Part shown: one piece after another, positions 34,621 to 43,449 of the stretch
Layout of the letters: each line of letters begins with the position of its first letter
Numbering within the stretch: position 1 is the first letter of the stretch
Assembly (NCBI GenBank): GCA_006969385.1
Contig: CP030884.1
Coordinates: 1,054,001-1,118,000 of the forward strand
Source: Planctomycetaceae bacterium
GTDB lineage: Bacteria; Planctomycetota; Phycisphaerae; UBA1845; UTPLA1
Length of the DNA: 64,000 bases
Reading direction: 5' to 3'
Program-made: the position numbers and the translations under genes
Notes under the pieces: generated by a model
The model's database searches: none
What the model was told of the DNA's origin: nothing
What the model saw: only the letters and a program-made list of their open reading frames with translations

Positions 34621-34837
34621 ACGCCGAAGGCGTTACCCCAATGAGCCCAGGGTTGACGCCCAGCGGCTACCCTGGGTTATGTGTTTCTTAAACGCATTCA
34701 ACTCTGAAGGAGTTGCGACATCGATCCGGCAGAGGATGCCGCAACCCCGTTGGGGTTGATCGTCATGATCATCATGCGTACCCCGGGTAGCCGCTGTTGC
34801 GGCAACCCGGGGCTAGTTGATGTAACGCCTTCGGCGT
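34621..34837. repeat. 217-bp palindrome-rich element, copy 1
   Basis: Ends are a perfect 15-bp inverted repeat, ACGCCGAAGGCGTTA and TAACGCCTTCGGCGT, each of which is also a small hairpin. Inside are further hairpins: CCCAGGG...CCCTGGG, CAACTC-TGAAG-GAGTTG, CAACCCCGTTGGGGTTG and CCCCGGGTAGCCGC...GCGGCAACCCGGGG. The same order and spacing occur at 45644-45861. No open frame. The 190 bases on to the next gene hold nothing else. Confidence 0.85.
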
Positions 34838-35024
34838 ATTTACTTTTGCGGCCTATGTCTCAAATTCGAGTTTTTTCTATTTCGTCGCATCTCTCTATAC
34901 AGGCCTTCAATTCTAAACTTAGTAAGGTGGGCCTCAACCAATCGTGAATTGACATAACCCACGATTCATTATCCTTCTAAGTTGCTTCGACCGATCAAAC
35001 ATCGTTGCGGCCTGCCACTTCGAA

Positions 35025-35801
35025 TCACCCCAGAAAATCCGCCAATAGCTGATTAAACACCGCCGGCGCTTCCACCGGCACCATGTGGCCGGCGCTTGGC
35101 ACAATTTCAAGCCGCGCGCCGTCGATACCCTCCGCCATTTCCCTCGATAACTCCGGTGGCGTGATGGCGTCTTCTTCCCCAACGACGATGAGCGTCGGTA
35201 CCCGAATATCGCCGAACGATTCGCGCGAATCGGGCCGCGCTGCCATTGCATGCAATGCCGCGGCCACACCGCGCGCTTCGGTCGCGCTAAGAATCGCATG
35301 CCACTCGTCGAGCAGGCCCTTGTCGGCACTCTTGGCGAAGAGCTTGGGCAACATGCCGTCGGCAACGACGTAGACGCCTTCGCTCAACACCTTTTGGGCG
35401 ACCGTCGCGCGTTCTTGCTTTTTCTCGTCGGAATCGGCGCCAGCTTGCGTGTCGACCAGCACCAGCTTTGCCACGCGCTGTGGGAAGCGTCGCACAAACT
35501 CGAATGCCACGTAGCCGCCCATCGACAGGCCCAGCACCGTCACGGGGCCGTCGATTTTCAGATGGTCGAGCAACGCCGCGAGATCTTCAGCGTATAGCTG
35601 CATGCTCGCTTCGTCGGTTACGCCGCTTTGGCCCATGCCGCGCAGGTCGGGCATAATGAACCGAAAACGATCGCCCAACGCTTCTGCCGCCGGCAACCAT
35701 AAGGCATGCGACAGCGGAAAACCGTGGATGCAAAGAATGGGCGCGCCGCTGCCACGATCTTCATATGCAAGGTCGATGCCGTTGACGTGTACTGTATTCA
35801 T
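35025..35801 (-). CDS. Alpha/beta hydrolase
   Basis: 258 residues from ATG 35801. Classic fold: oxyanion HGFPLSHALW, PDLRGMGQS, nucleophile Ser93 in GLSMGG (91-96), an acid in VGEEDAITPP and the His in PSAGHMVP. Close to 3-oxoadipate enol-lactonase or general esterase types, but no pathway genes are next to it, so the substrate stays open. Single gene. Confidence 0.88.
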   Translation of the reverse strand: MNTVHVNGIDLAYEDRGSGAPILCIHGFPLSHALWLPAAEALGDRFRFIMPDLRGMGQSGVTDEASMQLYAEDLAALLDHLKIDGPVTVLGLSMGGYVAFEFVRRFPQRVAKLVLVDTQAGADSDEKKQERATVAQKVLSEGVYVVADGMLPKLFAKSADKGLLDEWHAILSATEARGVAAALHAMAARPDSRESFGDIRVPTLIVVGEEDAITPPELSREMAEGIDGARLEIVPSAGHMVPVEAPAVFNQLLADFLG

Positions 35802-35834
35802 GTCGACTCCAAAATGAGTGAACCAATCAAACTA

Positions 35835-35955
35835 GAAGCTGTCCCAAAACTCCCCCTCCCTTGCAGGGAGGGGTTAGGGGAGGGTTGCATTCCCTAGAGA
35901 AACCCAATCTTTTGCAAGTCTGCAAACAGTCAGAAATAGGTTCTGGGATAGCTTC
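35835..35955. repeat. 121-bp MITE-like element with imperfect terminal inverted repeats
   Basis: GAAGCTGTCCCAAAACT (35835-35851) faces GGTTCTGGGATAGCTTC (35939-35955), matching at 14 of 17 positions when inverted. Inside is a GC-rich hairpin CCCTCCCTTGCAGGGAGGG. Architecture is like the element at 2241. Confidence 0.55.
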
Positions 35956-35961
35956 AAAAAT

Positions 35962-35985
35962 ATGCGTGCACAGCACGCGGCTCTG
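35962..35985 (+). repeat. ACA-loop hairpin repeat
   Basis: ATGCGTGCACAGCACGCGGC then TCTG, the same 24 bases as at 24170, 28745 and 39432. The stem is GCGTGC/GCACGC with the loop ACA. It ends six bases before the stop of the minus-strand membrane-protein gene. Confidence 0.8.
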
Positions 35986-35990
35986 TTGCG

Positions 35991-36764
35991 TTACGCAGCC
36001 ACGCCCGCGTCGATATTCACCGCCCTGTCGCCTTCGCCCGACCAGCTTGCCGCGCTGCGCTTCTGCACGCAATACGCGTAACCAATCCAAATCAGAATCA
36101 AGCCGACAAACTCGCCGATGTAAAGCCCTTCGACGATTCCCACCTTGGCCATGCTACCGCCGATGGCAGGGAGGATCGCTCCGATCGCAATAAACCAATT
36201 GCCAATGGCCCGATGGCGCGTGGCTGCGTGCCGACCGAAGCGCACCGCTGACAGAATCGCCCCACCGAATAGAAACAGCACCGCATAAAGATTGATAATT
36301 GGCGTACACGCGCGCACCCACGTCCACGCCAGCACCGCGCCGCCGGGTCGGTGCGGTTCGAGCTTATCAAGATTGACGGGCGACAGGATGACAAAAATCG
36401 CCACCACGATAATCACGGGTACGCTGATCAACGACAGCACATTGGCCGTGCGGCGGCGCAATAACAAATACACCGTTCCCTGAGCCAATGGATAGCCGCC
36501 CAGCAATGCCCCCGCGATATACCACGCCTTATTTAGCAAGATGGAATTCCCCGCCAGCGTGATCGTCGCCTCCAATGCCGTGCCGACGCCGTAGAAAAAC
36601 ACGCCCGCCGCCCACCAGAGCAGGTGCGTGCCGCGCCCCTTCTTGAGGTAGCGCCGCAGCAAGATCGTGCAGAAAATCGCCGACAGCGCTGTGGTGGCGA
36701 TCGGGATGTAATGGACCAACTGGGGCTGAGTCGCCGTCGCCGCTTGTGCCAGCATCGAGATCAT
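35991..36764 (-). CDS. Integral membrane protein of unknown function
   Basis: 257 residues from ATG 36764. About seven hydrophobic segments (near 18-35, 46-66, 78-98, 108-128, 145-168, 183-205, 212-230), few charged loops, and no recognised motif. A start further upstream is not seen. Convergence of a hairpin repeat at its 3' end suggests the stop is original. Possibly a small sensor or transporter, but nothing supports a choice. Confidence 0.65.
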   Translation of the reverse strand: MISMLAQAATATQPQLVHYIPIATTALSAIFCTILLRRYLKKGRGTHLLWWAAGVFFYGVGTALEATITLAGNSILLNKAWYIAGALLGGYPLAQGTVYLLLRRRTANVLSLISVPVIIVVAIFVILSPVNLDKLEPHRPGGAVLAWTWVRACTPIINLYAVLFLFGGAILSAVRFGRHAATRHRAIGNWFIAIGAILPAIGGSMAKVGIVEGLYIGEFVGLILIWIGYAYCVQKRSAASWSGEGDRAVNIDAGVAA

Positions 36765-36845
36765 CTCGGGTATGTTAGTCCCCGCGTCCGATTTGCTCTA
36801 ACCCGCCCGCTGCCAAAGCACGGTCGCCGCGCGTAAACTATCCAT

Positions 36846-37727
36846 ATGCCGTCGCAACCCGATATCCCGCTGCAACGCGCCTATCAGGATCACGCGCGCA
36901 CCTGGCAGCAAAACCTTTACTGCTACCCGGTCGTTTCGCGCCGCAGCGGCGGGCTCTCCATCGGTGTGAACCTCAACCCGGATAAGGCGTGCAACTTCGA
37001 CTGCATCTATTGCCAGGTCGATCGCACGACGCCGCCAACGGTGCGCAAGGTCGACCTTGAGATCGTGCGGCGCGAACTCGACGGGCTGATTCGCGTTGCC
37101 CAATCCGGCGACCTTTGGCAGCAAGCTCCGTTCAGTGCGGTGCCGCCCGAAAAACGGGTTATTCAAGATATTGCATTCAGCGGCGACGGCGAGCCAACAA
37201 CGTATCCGAGGTTCGACGACGCCGTGCAGCTCGCGGCAGATCTCCGTCAGCAACACAATTTGAGCGATACCAAGCTGGTGTTGATCACCGACGCGTGTTA
37301 CCTCACGCGCCCGATCGTCGAGCGCGGCCTAACCATCATGGATGCCAACAACGGCGAGATATGGGCGAAACTAGATGCGGGCACGGAAACTTACTATCAA
37401 GCAATTAACCGCCCCAACTACCCACTACAACACGTATTAGAGAACATTCGCGCCGCCGCGCGACAGCGTCCCGTGGTGATTCAATCGCTATGGATGCGCG
37501 TACACGATGAGCCGCCGCCGACTAATGAAATTGAAGCATTCTGCCAACGCCTACAAGAAATCATCGACGCGGGTGGCAAGATCAAGTTGATTCAGCTTTA
37601 CACCATTGCCCGCGCGACGACCGAAGAATATGCAACGATGTTGGCCGATGACGACCTCGAGCGCTTGGCGCGTATCGTCACAAACAACTTGAAGCTGCCG
37701 ATCGAAGTCTTTTACGGTGTGGCTTAA
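36846..37727 (+). CDS. Radical SAM protein
   Basis: 293 residues from ATG 36846. The iron-sulfur motif is CNFDCIYC (C49, C53, C56). ISFSGDGEP-like glycine motif reads AFSGDGEPT, then KLDAGTETYYQAINRP follows, a pattern of the COG0731 group that includes tRNA wyosine-type and uncharacterised members. No extra C-terminal Cys cluster. Substrate unknown. Neighbours are not informative. Confidence 0.87.
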   Translation: MPSQPDIPLQRAYQDHARTWQQNLYCYPVVSRRSGGLSIGVNLNPDKACNFDCIYCQVDRTTPPTVRKVDLEIVRRELDGLIRVAQSGDLWQQAPFSAVPPEKRVIQDIAFSGDGEPTTYPRFDDAVQLAADLRQQHNLSDTKLVLITDACYLTRPIVERGLTIMDANNGEIWAKLDAGTETYYQAINRPNYPLQHVLENIRAAARQRPVVIQSLWMRVHDEPPPTNEIEAFCQRLQEIIDAGGKIKLIQLYTIARATTEEYATMLADDDLERLARIVTNNLKLPIEVFYGVA

Positions 37728-37825
37728 CCACATTCCGAGCGCTTGCGGCTATGGAATGATTGTTAACGTACGCGGGCAATTAGTCGGTACCACAGCGCAA
37801 CCGTCGCTATCAATCGTGAACGGAC

Positions 37826-38164
37826 TTAATATCTCGGGACGCTATCGTCAATCTCCAACGACCACGCATCGATCCCGCGCGACATGCTCGACACATCTTC
37901 AAAACCGCGCTGCAACAGCGCCGCCGCCACATTATGACTGCGCACCCCGTGATGGCAGATCGTGATGACGGGGCGGCTCTGAATCGCATCGCGCAACTCG
38001 TCGAGGCGGCTCGGGATTTCATCCATCGGGAATAGATGGCTGCCGTCGATATGCGCCGTCTCGTATTCCTCCGGCGTGCGCACATCGAGCAGGAACACGT
38101 CTTCACCGTTATCGAGTTTACTTTTTACGTCCTGCACGGCTATCTGCGGAACAGCCCCAGCCAT
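37826..38164 (-). CDS. Single-domain rhodanese
   Basis: 112 residues from ATG 38164, with AGGTGA upstream. Sulfurtransferase fold: LLDVRTPEEYETAHIDGSHL and the active-site loop CHHGVRS with Cys70. The loop is CxxGxRS, as in sulfide-carrying rhodaneses. It lies 31 bases after the M20 amidohydrolase gene on the same strand, so the two may be co-transcribed. Confidence 0.93.
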   Translation of the reverse strand: MAGAVPQIAVQDVKSKLDNGEDVFLLDVRTPEEYETAHIDGSHLFPMDEIPSRLDELRDAIQSRPVITICHHGVRSHNVAAALLQRGFEDVSSMSRGIDAWSLEIDDSVPRY

Positions 38165-38195
38165 TTCAGTTCACCTCTATTAGGAATGCGTTTGT

Positions 38196-39383
38196 TTATC
38201 GTGCGTGTCGTTTGATGTATTCGAGCGCTAGCTCGCAGTGCATGCGTATGCCCGTCGCCACGGCTTCATCGGGAAAATCGTAATTCGGTTGATGCAGCGT
38301 CGGCTGGGCCGCGGCGTCTTGCGTTGCCACGCCCAAACGCCAAAACGCACTCGGCACCGCCTGGGCAAAATAGGCGAAATCTTCCCCGCCCATGCTCGCC
38401 CGCATGTCGGCGGCCACGCGCTCGGCACCGAGCGTTGCGTGTGCCACGTCTTTCACCAAGTCGACGCAGGCGGCATCGTTGACCAACACCGGATAGCCGC
38501 CGCCCCATTCGATCTCAAGTGTCGCGCCGAAGCTTTCGGCAATGCTGCGTGCCAATTGCTCGAAGCGCGCCAGCGTCGCGTTGCGTACCGGTTCGCGCAA
38601 CGTGCGGATCGTGCCCGTTAGCTTGGCGCGTTCGGGAATCACGTTGTGCGCTGTGCCCGCGTGAAACTGCGTGATGCTGATCACGGCGCTATCCAACGGG
38701 TCGGTCGCGCGCGTGACGATCGTTTGCGCCGCCTGAATGATCTGCGCTCCGATCACGACCGGGTCGTTGCCGCGATGCGGATACGCCGCGTGCGTGCCCT
38801 GCCCTTGAATCGTCACGTCAAAAAAATCCGCCGAAGCCATCGTCGGGCCGGCATGCACGCCGACCACGCCCAACGGCAAGTAAGGCCAACCGTGCAAGGC
38901 AAACGCGGCATCCACCTTCGGATGATCGAGAATGCCCTCCTCGATCATCACCTTGCCGCCGCCGTAACCCTCCTCGGCCGGTTGAAACACGAACTTGATA
39001 CAGCCCGGAATATCGTCGCCCATTTCCGACAAAACCCGCGCCGCGCCGAGCAAGCACGCCATATGCCCATCGTGACCGCAGGCGTGCATCTTGCCATCCA
39101 CCGTCGATCGATACGGCAGGTCGCTTTCTTCCTGCATCGGCAGCGCATCGAGTTCGCAACGCAACAGCACGCACGGTCCACCCCGATCACCATTCAAAGT
39201 GGCCATCACGCCCGTCTTGGCGATGCCGGTTTGAATATCGAGATTGGGCATCTTGCGCAATTGCTCGACCACGCGCTCGGCCGTCTCGAACTCTTCAAAA
39301 CTTAACTCAGGATGCGCGTGCAGCTCGTGCCGCAATTCAACGGCGGTCGGTGCAACATCGTCGATTAACGCGGATAAAGACAT
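38196..39383 (-). CDS. M20D-family amidohydrolase (aminoacylase/hippurate hydrolase type)
   Basis: 395 residues from ATG 39383. Zinc site: MHACGHDGHMA (C102, H104), QPAEEGYGG with the catalytic Glu pair, H at GTHAAYPH, and SMGGEDFAYF near the end. This is the pattern of N-acyl-amino-acid or hippurate hydrolases and IAA-conjugate hydrolases. Length is normal and the dimerisation domain is present. Substrate undetermined. Confidence 0.92.
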   Translation of the reverse strand: MSLSALIDDVAPTAVELRHELHAHPELSFEEFETAERVVEQLRKMPNLDIQTGIAKTGVMATLNGDRGGPCVLLRCELDALPMQEESDLPYRSTVDGKMHACGHDGHMACLLGAARVLSEMGDDIPGCIKFVFQPAEEGYGGGKVMIEEGILDHPKVDAAFALHGWPYLPLGVVGVHAGPTMASADFFDVTIQGQGTHAAYPHRGNDPVVIGAQIIQAAQTIVTRATDPLDSAVISITQFHAGTAHNVIPERAKLTGTIRTLREPVRNATLARFEQLARSIAESFGATLEIEWGGGYPVLVNDAACVDLVKDVAHATLGAERVAADMRASMGGEDFAYFAQAVPSAFWRLGVATQDAAAQPTLHQPNYDFPDEAVATGIRMHCELALEYIKRHAR

Positions 39384-39431
39384 GTGGGTAAGGTTAAGCG
39401 AAACTGGGCTGGATTAAAATCGCGGTGAATT

Positions 39432-39455
39432 ATGCGTGCACAGCACGCGGCTCTG
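39432..39455 (+). repeat. ACA-loop hairpin repeat
   Basis: ATGCGTGCACAGCACGCGGC then TCTG, in the 183-bp gap between two minus-strand genes. Confidence 0.8.
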
Positions 39456-39566
39456 CCGTCTCAATCACGCATTCTCGTTTGCATGAATCAATTTGAGTCT
39501 GATCTGACCGTCGCACGCCTTCTTTGCATTTTGCACTTCTAATTTTGCCTTTTGCATTCCTTGGCG

Positions 39567-40715
39567 TCACCCTTCCCGTCGGCCATATCGCACCGCCTGT
39601 CGCACCCAATCGAAGCTCACCGTCGGCATCAACCCGTCGCAATAGAAGCCTATCTGAGCAAAGCCCGCTTCGACCGCTTCGTGCACGCGGCTGACGAGCG
39701 CCGGCCCGTCGGCACACGCGGGCGGCATCGCATCGAACCGCACCGCGTGTTCCCCTTCGACGCCGGGCATATCGATTCCGTATAAATCGTGCACCTTGCG
39801 CCAACTCTCGATGCGTTCCCAATTGACGAAGCGCAGTTCCGCCGCCGCCTTGGGGATGCAGTGCGCGCGGCTCCACGTATCGAGCGGCACCGTCAAGCGC
39901 TCGCCGATGCGCGCCCTCACCAAGTCGATCAGCTTCTGCACCACGCGTCCGCGATGCTGTTGAAACGCCACCAGTTCCGATTCGCTGGACGCATCATCGA
40001 TCGGCTTGCTGCGTCGCCGCTGCCGACCACCGGCATCGATCCGGTCGCGTACTTGCTTTTCGACCGTATCGATATCGATATCCGCATCCGTCGCCGCTTG
40101 GCGACATGCCGAACAGAAACACCAGCGCAACAAATCTTCGGTCAGCGCATCTTCGCCGTGGCCCAAACCGTCCGTCATGTTAAAGAAGGGACCGAAGCCG
40201 ATCGCACCCATTTCGATCGTCGTTGCGCCGTGCGATTCGACCAAATCTTCCGCCACGCCGCCGACGTATTCGCGCACATCTGGGTTCGCAGGACACAGCC
40301 GTCGATCGCTGACGTCGCCGAACACGTTCACACACGCGGCCATCTCATGCTTGCGCGCCAGTGCCGCGTTGGACAAACACTCGATCCGCGCGCTGCAGCG
40401 CAAACCCAACTCGCGCGCGGTCGCACAAATCTTCGCAAGCGGATCGCGGGCTTTCATCCAACCGCCGGCTGTCGGCCGCAAACGCGTGGCCTTATAAAAG
40501 CCCGCCTGCGGTCGAAAATGCGCCACCGCATCGCGTTGCACCATGCGGCGCGGGTCGTCACCCACGAAGCGCTGACGCAGATAACACATCTCATCGCCCA
40601 ACGCTAATAAACGCACTTCGTCCACGCCGAGTTCGCCGCGCAAGCGCGTCAGCGCCGGCTCGATACCCTCGGCGTCGATGTCCCACGGAAATGCGTCTAT
40701 CCAGAACTGCGTCAT
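39567..40715 (-). CDS. Uncharacterised protein, possibly a TIM-barrel glycosidase-like fold
   Basis: 382 residues from ATG 40715. It has no signal peptide. Features are repeated strand-helix units and conserved-looking segments CVNVFGDVSDRRLCPANPDV, TTIEMGAIGFG and LLRWCFCSACRQA. The order resembles hypothetical glycoside-hydrolase-like proteins with a paired Cys motif after the fourth strand, but I cannot name a family. It follows the transporter small subunit by 13 bases, so an operon with the NSS transporter is likely. Confidence 0.55.
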   Translation of the reverse strand: MTQFWIDAFPWDIDAEGIEPALTRLRGELGVDEVRLLALGDEMCYLRQRFVGDDPRRMVQRDAVAHFRPQAGFYKATRLRPTAGGWMKARDPLAKICATARELGLRCSARIECLSNAALARKHEMAACVNVFGDVSDRRLCPANPDVREYVGGVAEDLVESHGATTIEMGAIGFGPFFNMTDGLGHGEDALTEDLLRWCFCSACRQAATDADIDIDTVEKQVRDRIDAGGRQRRRSKPIDDASSESELVAFQQHRGRVVQKLIDLVRARIGERLTVPLDTWSRAHCIPKAAAELRFVNWERIESWRKVHDLYGIDMPGVEGEHAVRFDAMPPACADGPALVSRVHEAVEAGFAQIGFYCDGLMPTVSFDWVRQAVRYGRREG

Positions 40716-40728
40716 AGGTGAATCACGC

Positions 40729-40941
40729 CTAGCTGCGATCGCCCGTATCGATATCGAGCGGCGCCTTCAAATGCTCGGTCACATCTTTGGACGGCACGAT
40801 TAGCACCTTCGTAAAACAGTACGCCAATAGGATCAGCACCAGCCCCATTGAGGCAATCATCATCACCCAGCCCTGCGAGTTGATCTCTTCCAACGGCTTG
40901 GCGTCTTCGGCAGCTTGTGCAAGGATCATCCAGTTCATCAC
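40729..40941 (-). CDS. Small single-span protein, likely accessory subunit of the NSS transporter
   Basis: 70 residues from ATG 40941, overlapping the transporter stop by four bases (ATGA). One membrane segment ([20 protein letters not shown], about 24-43) and a short acidic cytoplasmic tail. It matches in size and position the small MetS-type subunits that assist some bacterial NSS transporters. No enzymatic feature. Confidence 0.7.
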   Translation of the reverse strand: MMNWMILAQAAEDAKPLEEINSQGWVMMIASMGLVLILLAYCFTKVLIVPSKDVTEHLKAPLDIDTGDRS

Positions 40942-42662
40942 GACACCTGCCCTTCAACGTCGAGTGCGCGTTCTTCGCTAATGCGCTTCTCCCACGCCGG
41001 CGCAGCAAGATGGATGAGAATCACCATCAGGAGCAGCAGTGCGGCGATAAAGCCAAGGCTACCCAACGCGACCTTTGCCGTTTCGACCTGTCCCAACAAT
41101 GCATCGGCCTCTTCCGAGTTAGCGGCAACGGCCTTATCGGCGGCGACTTGCAACTTAAACAAGTTCAGGTTCGCCAAGCGCCCCGGCAGTTGTTGCACGC
41201 ACCACGCCACGAAAATCGTCAGCAAGAACAAGGGCGAAACATACTTCAACACGAACGTGAAAAACGCCGGAATGCGCATGTGTGCACCCGAGTGTGCCTG
41301 CGCTTGCCTCCACAAGTTGGCCCAACGACCGGCCGAGCGCCGCATGTATTTATCGTCCCTTTTTTCGAGCGCTTTCTTCCAGCCAAATACGTCGCCGAAG
41401 ACGTAGCTGTAAATCATGACCTGAATCATCGCCAGCACGAAGATTAGCGCCGTGCCGACCCAGAAATCGAAGGTGTCCAACGCCACCAAGTTCTGGCTAA
41501 ACCATGCCACGATGCCGGCACCGATCAAACTCAAAAAGCCCAGCAGCGCCACCGACGCCTTGCGCGGCAGGTTGAAACCTTCCTCGAAGAACGCAATCAC
41601 CGGCTGCAACATCGAGAGAGAACTCGTCATCGCCGCCAGAAACAACATAAAGAACCAGATGAATCCGAAAAATTGCCCCCAGCCCATATTGGCAAAGACC
41701 ACAGGCAACGCTTGGAAGCCCAGCGCAAACGTACTGTTCACGTTAAGGCTGGTGCCGAGAAAAATAACTGCCGCCGGTAGCGTGATAAGACCACCCAAGC
41801 ACACTTCGAAGAACTCGTTGGTCGTCGCCGCCGTTAGCCCGCTCAGCACGATGTCGTCATCTTTGCGCAGATAACTCGAGTAGTTAACGATGATGCCGAA
41901 ACCGACAGAGATACTGAAGAAGATTTGCCCCGCCGCCGCCAGCCACGTTTCGGCATTCAGCAGCGAGCTAAAATCCGGGTTCCACATAAAACCCAAGCCC
42001 GACCAAATATTCTGCGCGGGGTTCTCAGGATTGGCCGGCAATGTGAGAACGCGCCCCAGAACACATAATGCCGCCAAGACCATAAAAGGCATCGCAATCT
42101 TGCAGAACGTTTCGATCCCCTTGGTTACACCCCGATAGATTAAGATGAAGTTCAATATGAAGGTGACGACGATCGCAAACGTCAGCGGCGACACTTTGAC
42201 GATGGCACCGTCTTTGCCCATGCCGACGAAACCGTTAAAAAACGTGGTGTACTTCTCCGGATCTTTGCCGCATTCCGTGACGATGTCGCCTATCAGATAA
42301 TGCCAGGCATATCCCAAGCACCACGCCTCGATCACCACATAGAACATATAGATGACCAGCGGAATGATGAGCCCGATCGCGCCGATGTACTTCGACATCG
42401 GATTGCGCCAGATCAAATTGAACACGCCGGGGCACGAGTGAAACCCGCGCGTACCGGCGTAGCGGCCCATGTTCCATTCGGCCCAGGCCAACGGAATGCC
42501 GAGAAAGATCAAAGAAAAGAAATACGGAATCATGAACGCGCCACCGCCGTTGGCCGCCGCGTTTCCCGGAAACCGCAAGAAATTCCCTAACCCCACCGCC
42601 GACCCGGCCACGGCCAGAATCACGCCGATGCGCGAACCCCATTGTTCCTTAGGTTGTGCCAC
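40938..42662 (-). CDS. Sodium-dependent neurotransmitter/amino-acid symporter (NSS family)
   Basis: 574 residues from GTG 42662, with GAGGAGG five bases upstream. The first helix reads [20 protein letters not shown] with the sodium-binding motif, and the following [10 protein letters not shown] is typical. About 12 membrane segments fit LeuT/MetP-type transporters. One extra segment near the C-terminus precedes a polar tail. Substrate is likely a neutral amino acid such as Met or Ala, inferred only from the small subunit gene that overlaps it. Confidence 0.93.
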   Translation of the reverse strand: MAQPKEQWGSRIGVILAVAGSAVGLGNFLRFPGNAAANGGGAFMIPYFFSLIFLGIPLAWAEWNMGRYAGTRGFHSCPGVFNLIWRNPMSKYIGAIGLIIPLVIYMFYVVIEAWCLGYAWHYLIGDIVTECGKDPEKYTTFFNGFVGMGKDGAIVKVSPLTFAIVVTFILNFILIYRGVTKGIETFCKIAMPFMVLAALCVLGRVLTLPANPENPAQNIWSGLGFMWNPDFSSLLNAETWLAAAGQIFFSISVGFGIIVNYSSYLRKDDDIVLSGLTAATTNEFFEVCLGGLITLPAAVIFLGTSLNVNSTFALGFQALPVVFANMGWGQFFGFIWFFMLFLAAMTSSLSMLQPVIAFFEEGFNLPRKASVALLGFLSLIGAGIVAWFSQNLVALDTFDFWVGTALIFVLAMIQVMIYSYVFGDVFGWKKALEKRDDKYMRRSAGRWANLWRQAQAHSGAHMRIPAFFTFVLKYVSPLFLLTIFVAWCVQQLPGRLANLNLFKLQVAADKAVAANSEEADALLGQVETAKVALGSLGFIAALLLLMVILIHLAAPAWEKRISEERALDVEGQVS

Positions 42663-42764
42663 CTGCTCCTCCTCGAACGGAAGTTGTGGATTGGGCGAGT
42701 TGCGAAGACGAAAACCCTAATTCGGCGGACCAATCGATGCAAGATCACGCTAACACTCCGCCTG

Positions 42765-43397
42765 TCAATCCATCTTGGTCCTTGGCATGCTCAGGCGCTT
42801 TAGGGCCGTATCAATTGCTTTACCGAGTCGGCCAAATTCGACCGCAGATGACATGGCCTGCAAGCGGGATATTGCCACGGTTTTCTGGTCCTGAAAATTC
42901 AAATCGATTAAATCGGTGGGGATCACAAAGAACCGCCATTGGCGCAAGTCAAGTGGATTAAACTGTTGCCGATCGGTTGTTGCGATGAGCGCGAAGACGT
43001 ACAAATCGGACGCGCGCCGCGGATTACCTTCCCAGCGCTTTCGGTCGAGATTCCACTTTCGTTTCTTGGCGATATCGAATCGAATCTTGGAAAGCTCGGT
43101 CTGATCCCAGCCTTGCAAATAACTCGAACACTTTACTTCGATTGAAAAGCCATCTTTAACGAGTATATCTGCTTCGGCCCATTCTTCCCGAATGCCATCC
43201 GCCACATCGAGCGCTAACGCAACCACATACTCGGCGAGCTTCCCACGTAAGGTATTATTGGCGAGATCGGAGCCGACCCACTGCCAAAAATCCAACACGC
43301 TAACAACGCGCTCGGCGGGACCACCAAGAAACGATTCGTTACCCGTAAGTCGTCGGGGACGGTATTGTCCTAATGAACTTTCCTCTTGCCTTGTCAC
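42765..43397 (-). CDS. PD-(D/E)XK nuclease-like protein of unknown function
   Basis: 210 residues from GTG 43397; no clear ribosome site is seen and the frame stays open upstream into deoC, so the start is uncertain. RGKLAEYVVALALD with Glu, EADILVKDGF, and SIEVKCSSYLQGW form the E...D...ExK pattern of PD-(D/E)XK enzymes. LYVFALIATTDRQ and DLRQWRFFVIPT are further conserved-looking segments of an uncharacterised group. It is not next to the orphan DNA methyltransferase, which lies 29 kb away. Substrate may be DNA, but this is unproven. Confidence 0.65.
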   Translation of the reverse strand: MTRQEESSLGQYRPRRLTGNESFLGGPAERVVSVLDFWQWVGSDLANNTLRGKLAEYVVALALDVADGIREEWAEADILVKDGFSIEVKCSSYLQGWDQTELSKIRFDIAKKRKWNLDRKRWEGNPRRASDLYVFALIATTDRQQFNPLDLRQWRFFVIPTDLIDLNFQDQKTVAISRLQAMSSAVEFGRLGKAIDTALKRLSMPRTKMD

Positions 43398-43449
43398 AGC
43401 GAGTACGTCAGGATCGCAGGCGTCGATAAATACCGTTTTCCCCGGTTCA

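Noticed and set aside
42765..43397. Restriction enzyme partner of the methyltransferase at 12411
   Set aside because: 29 kb apart, on another strand, and the protein group is not known as a restriction enzyme.
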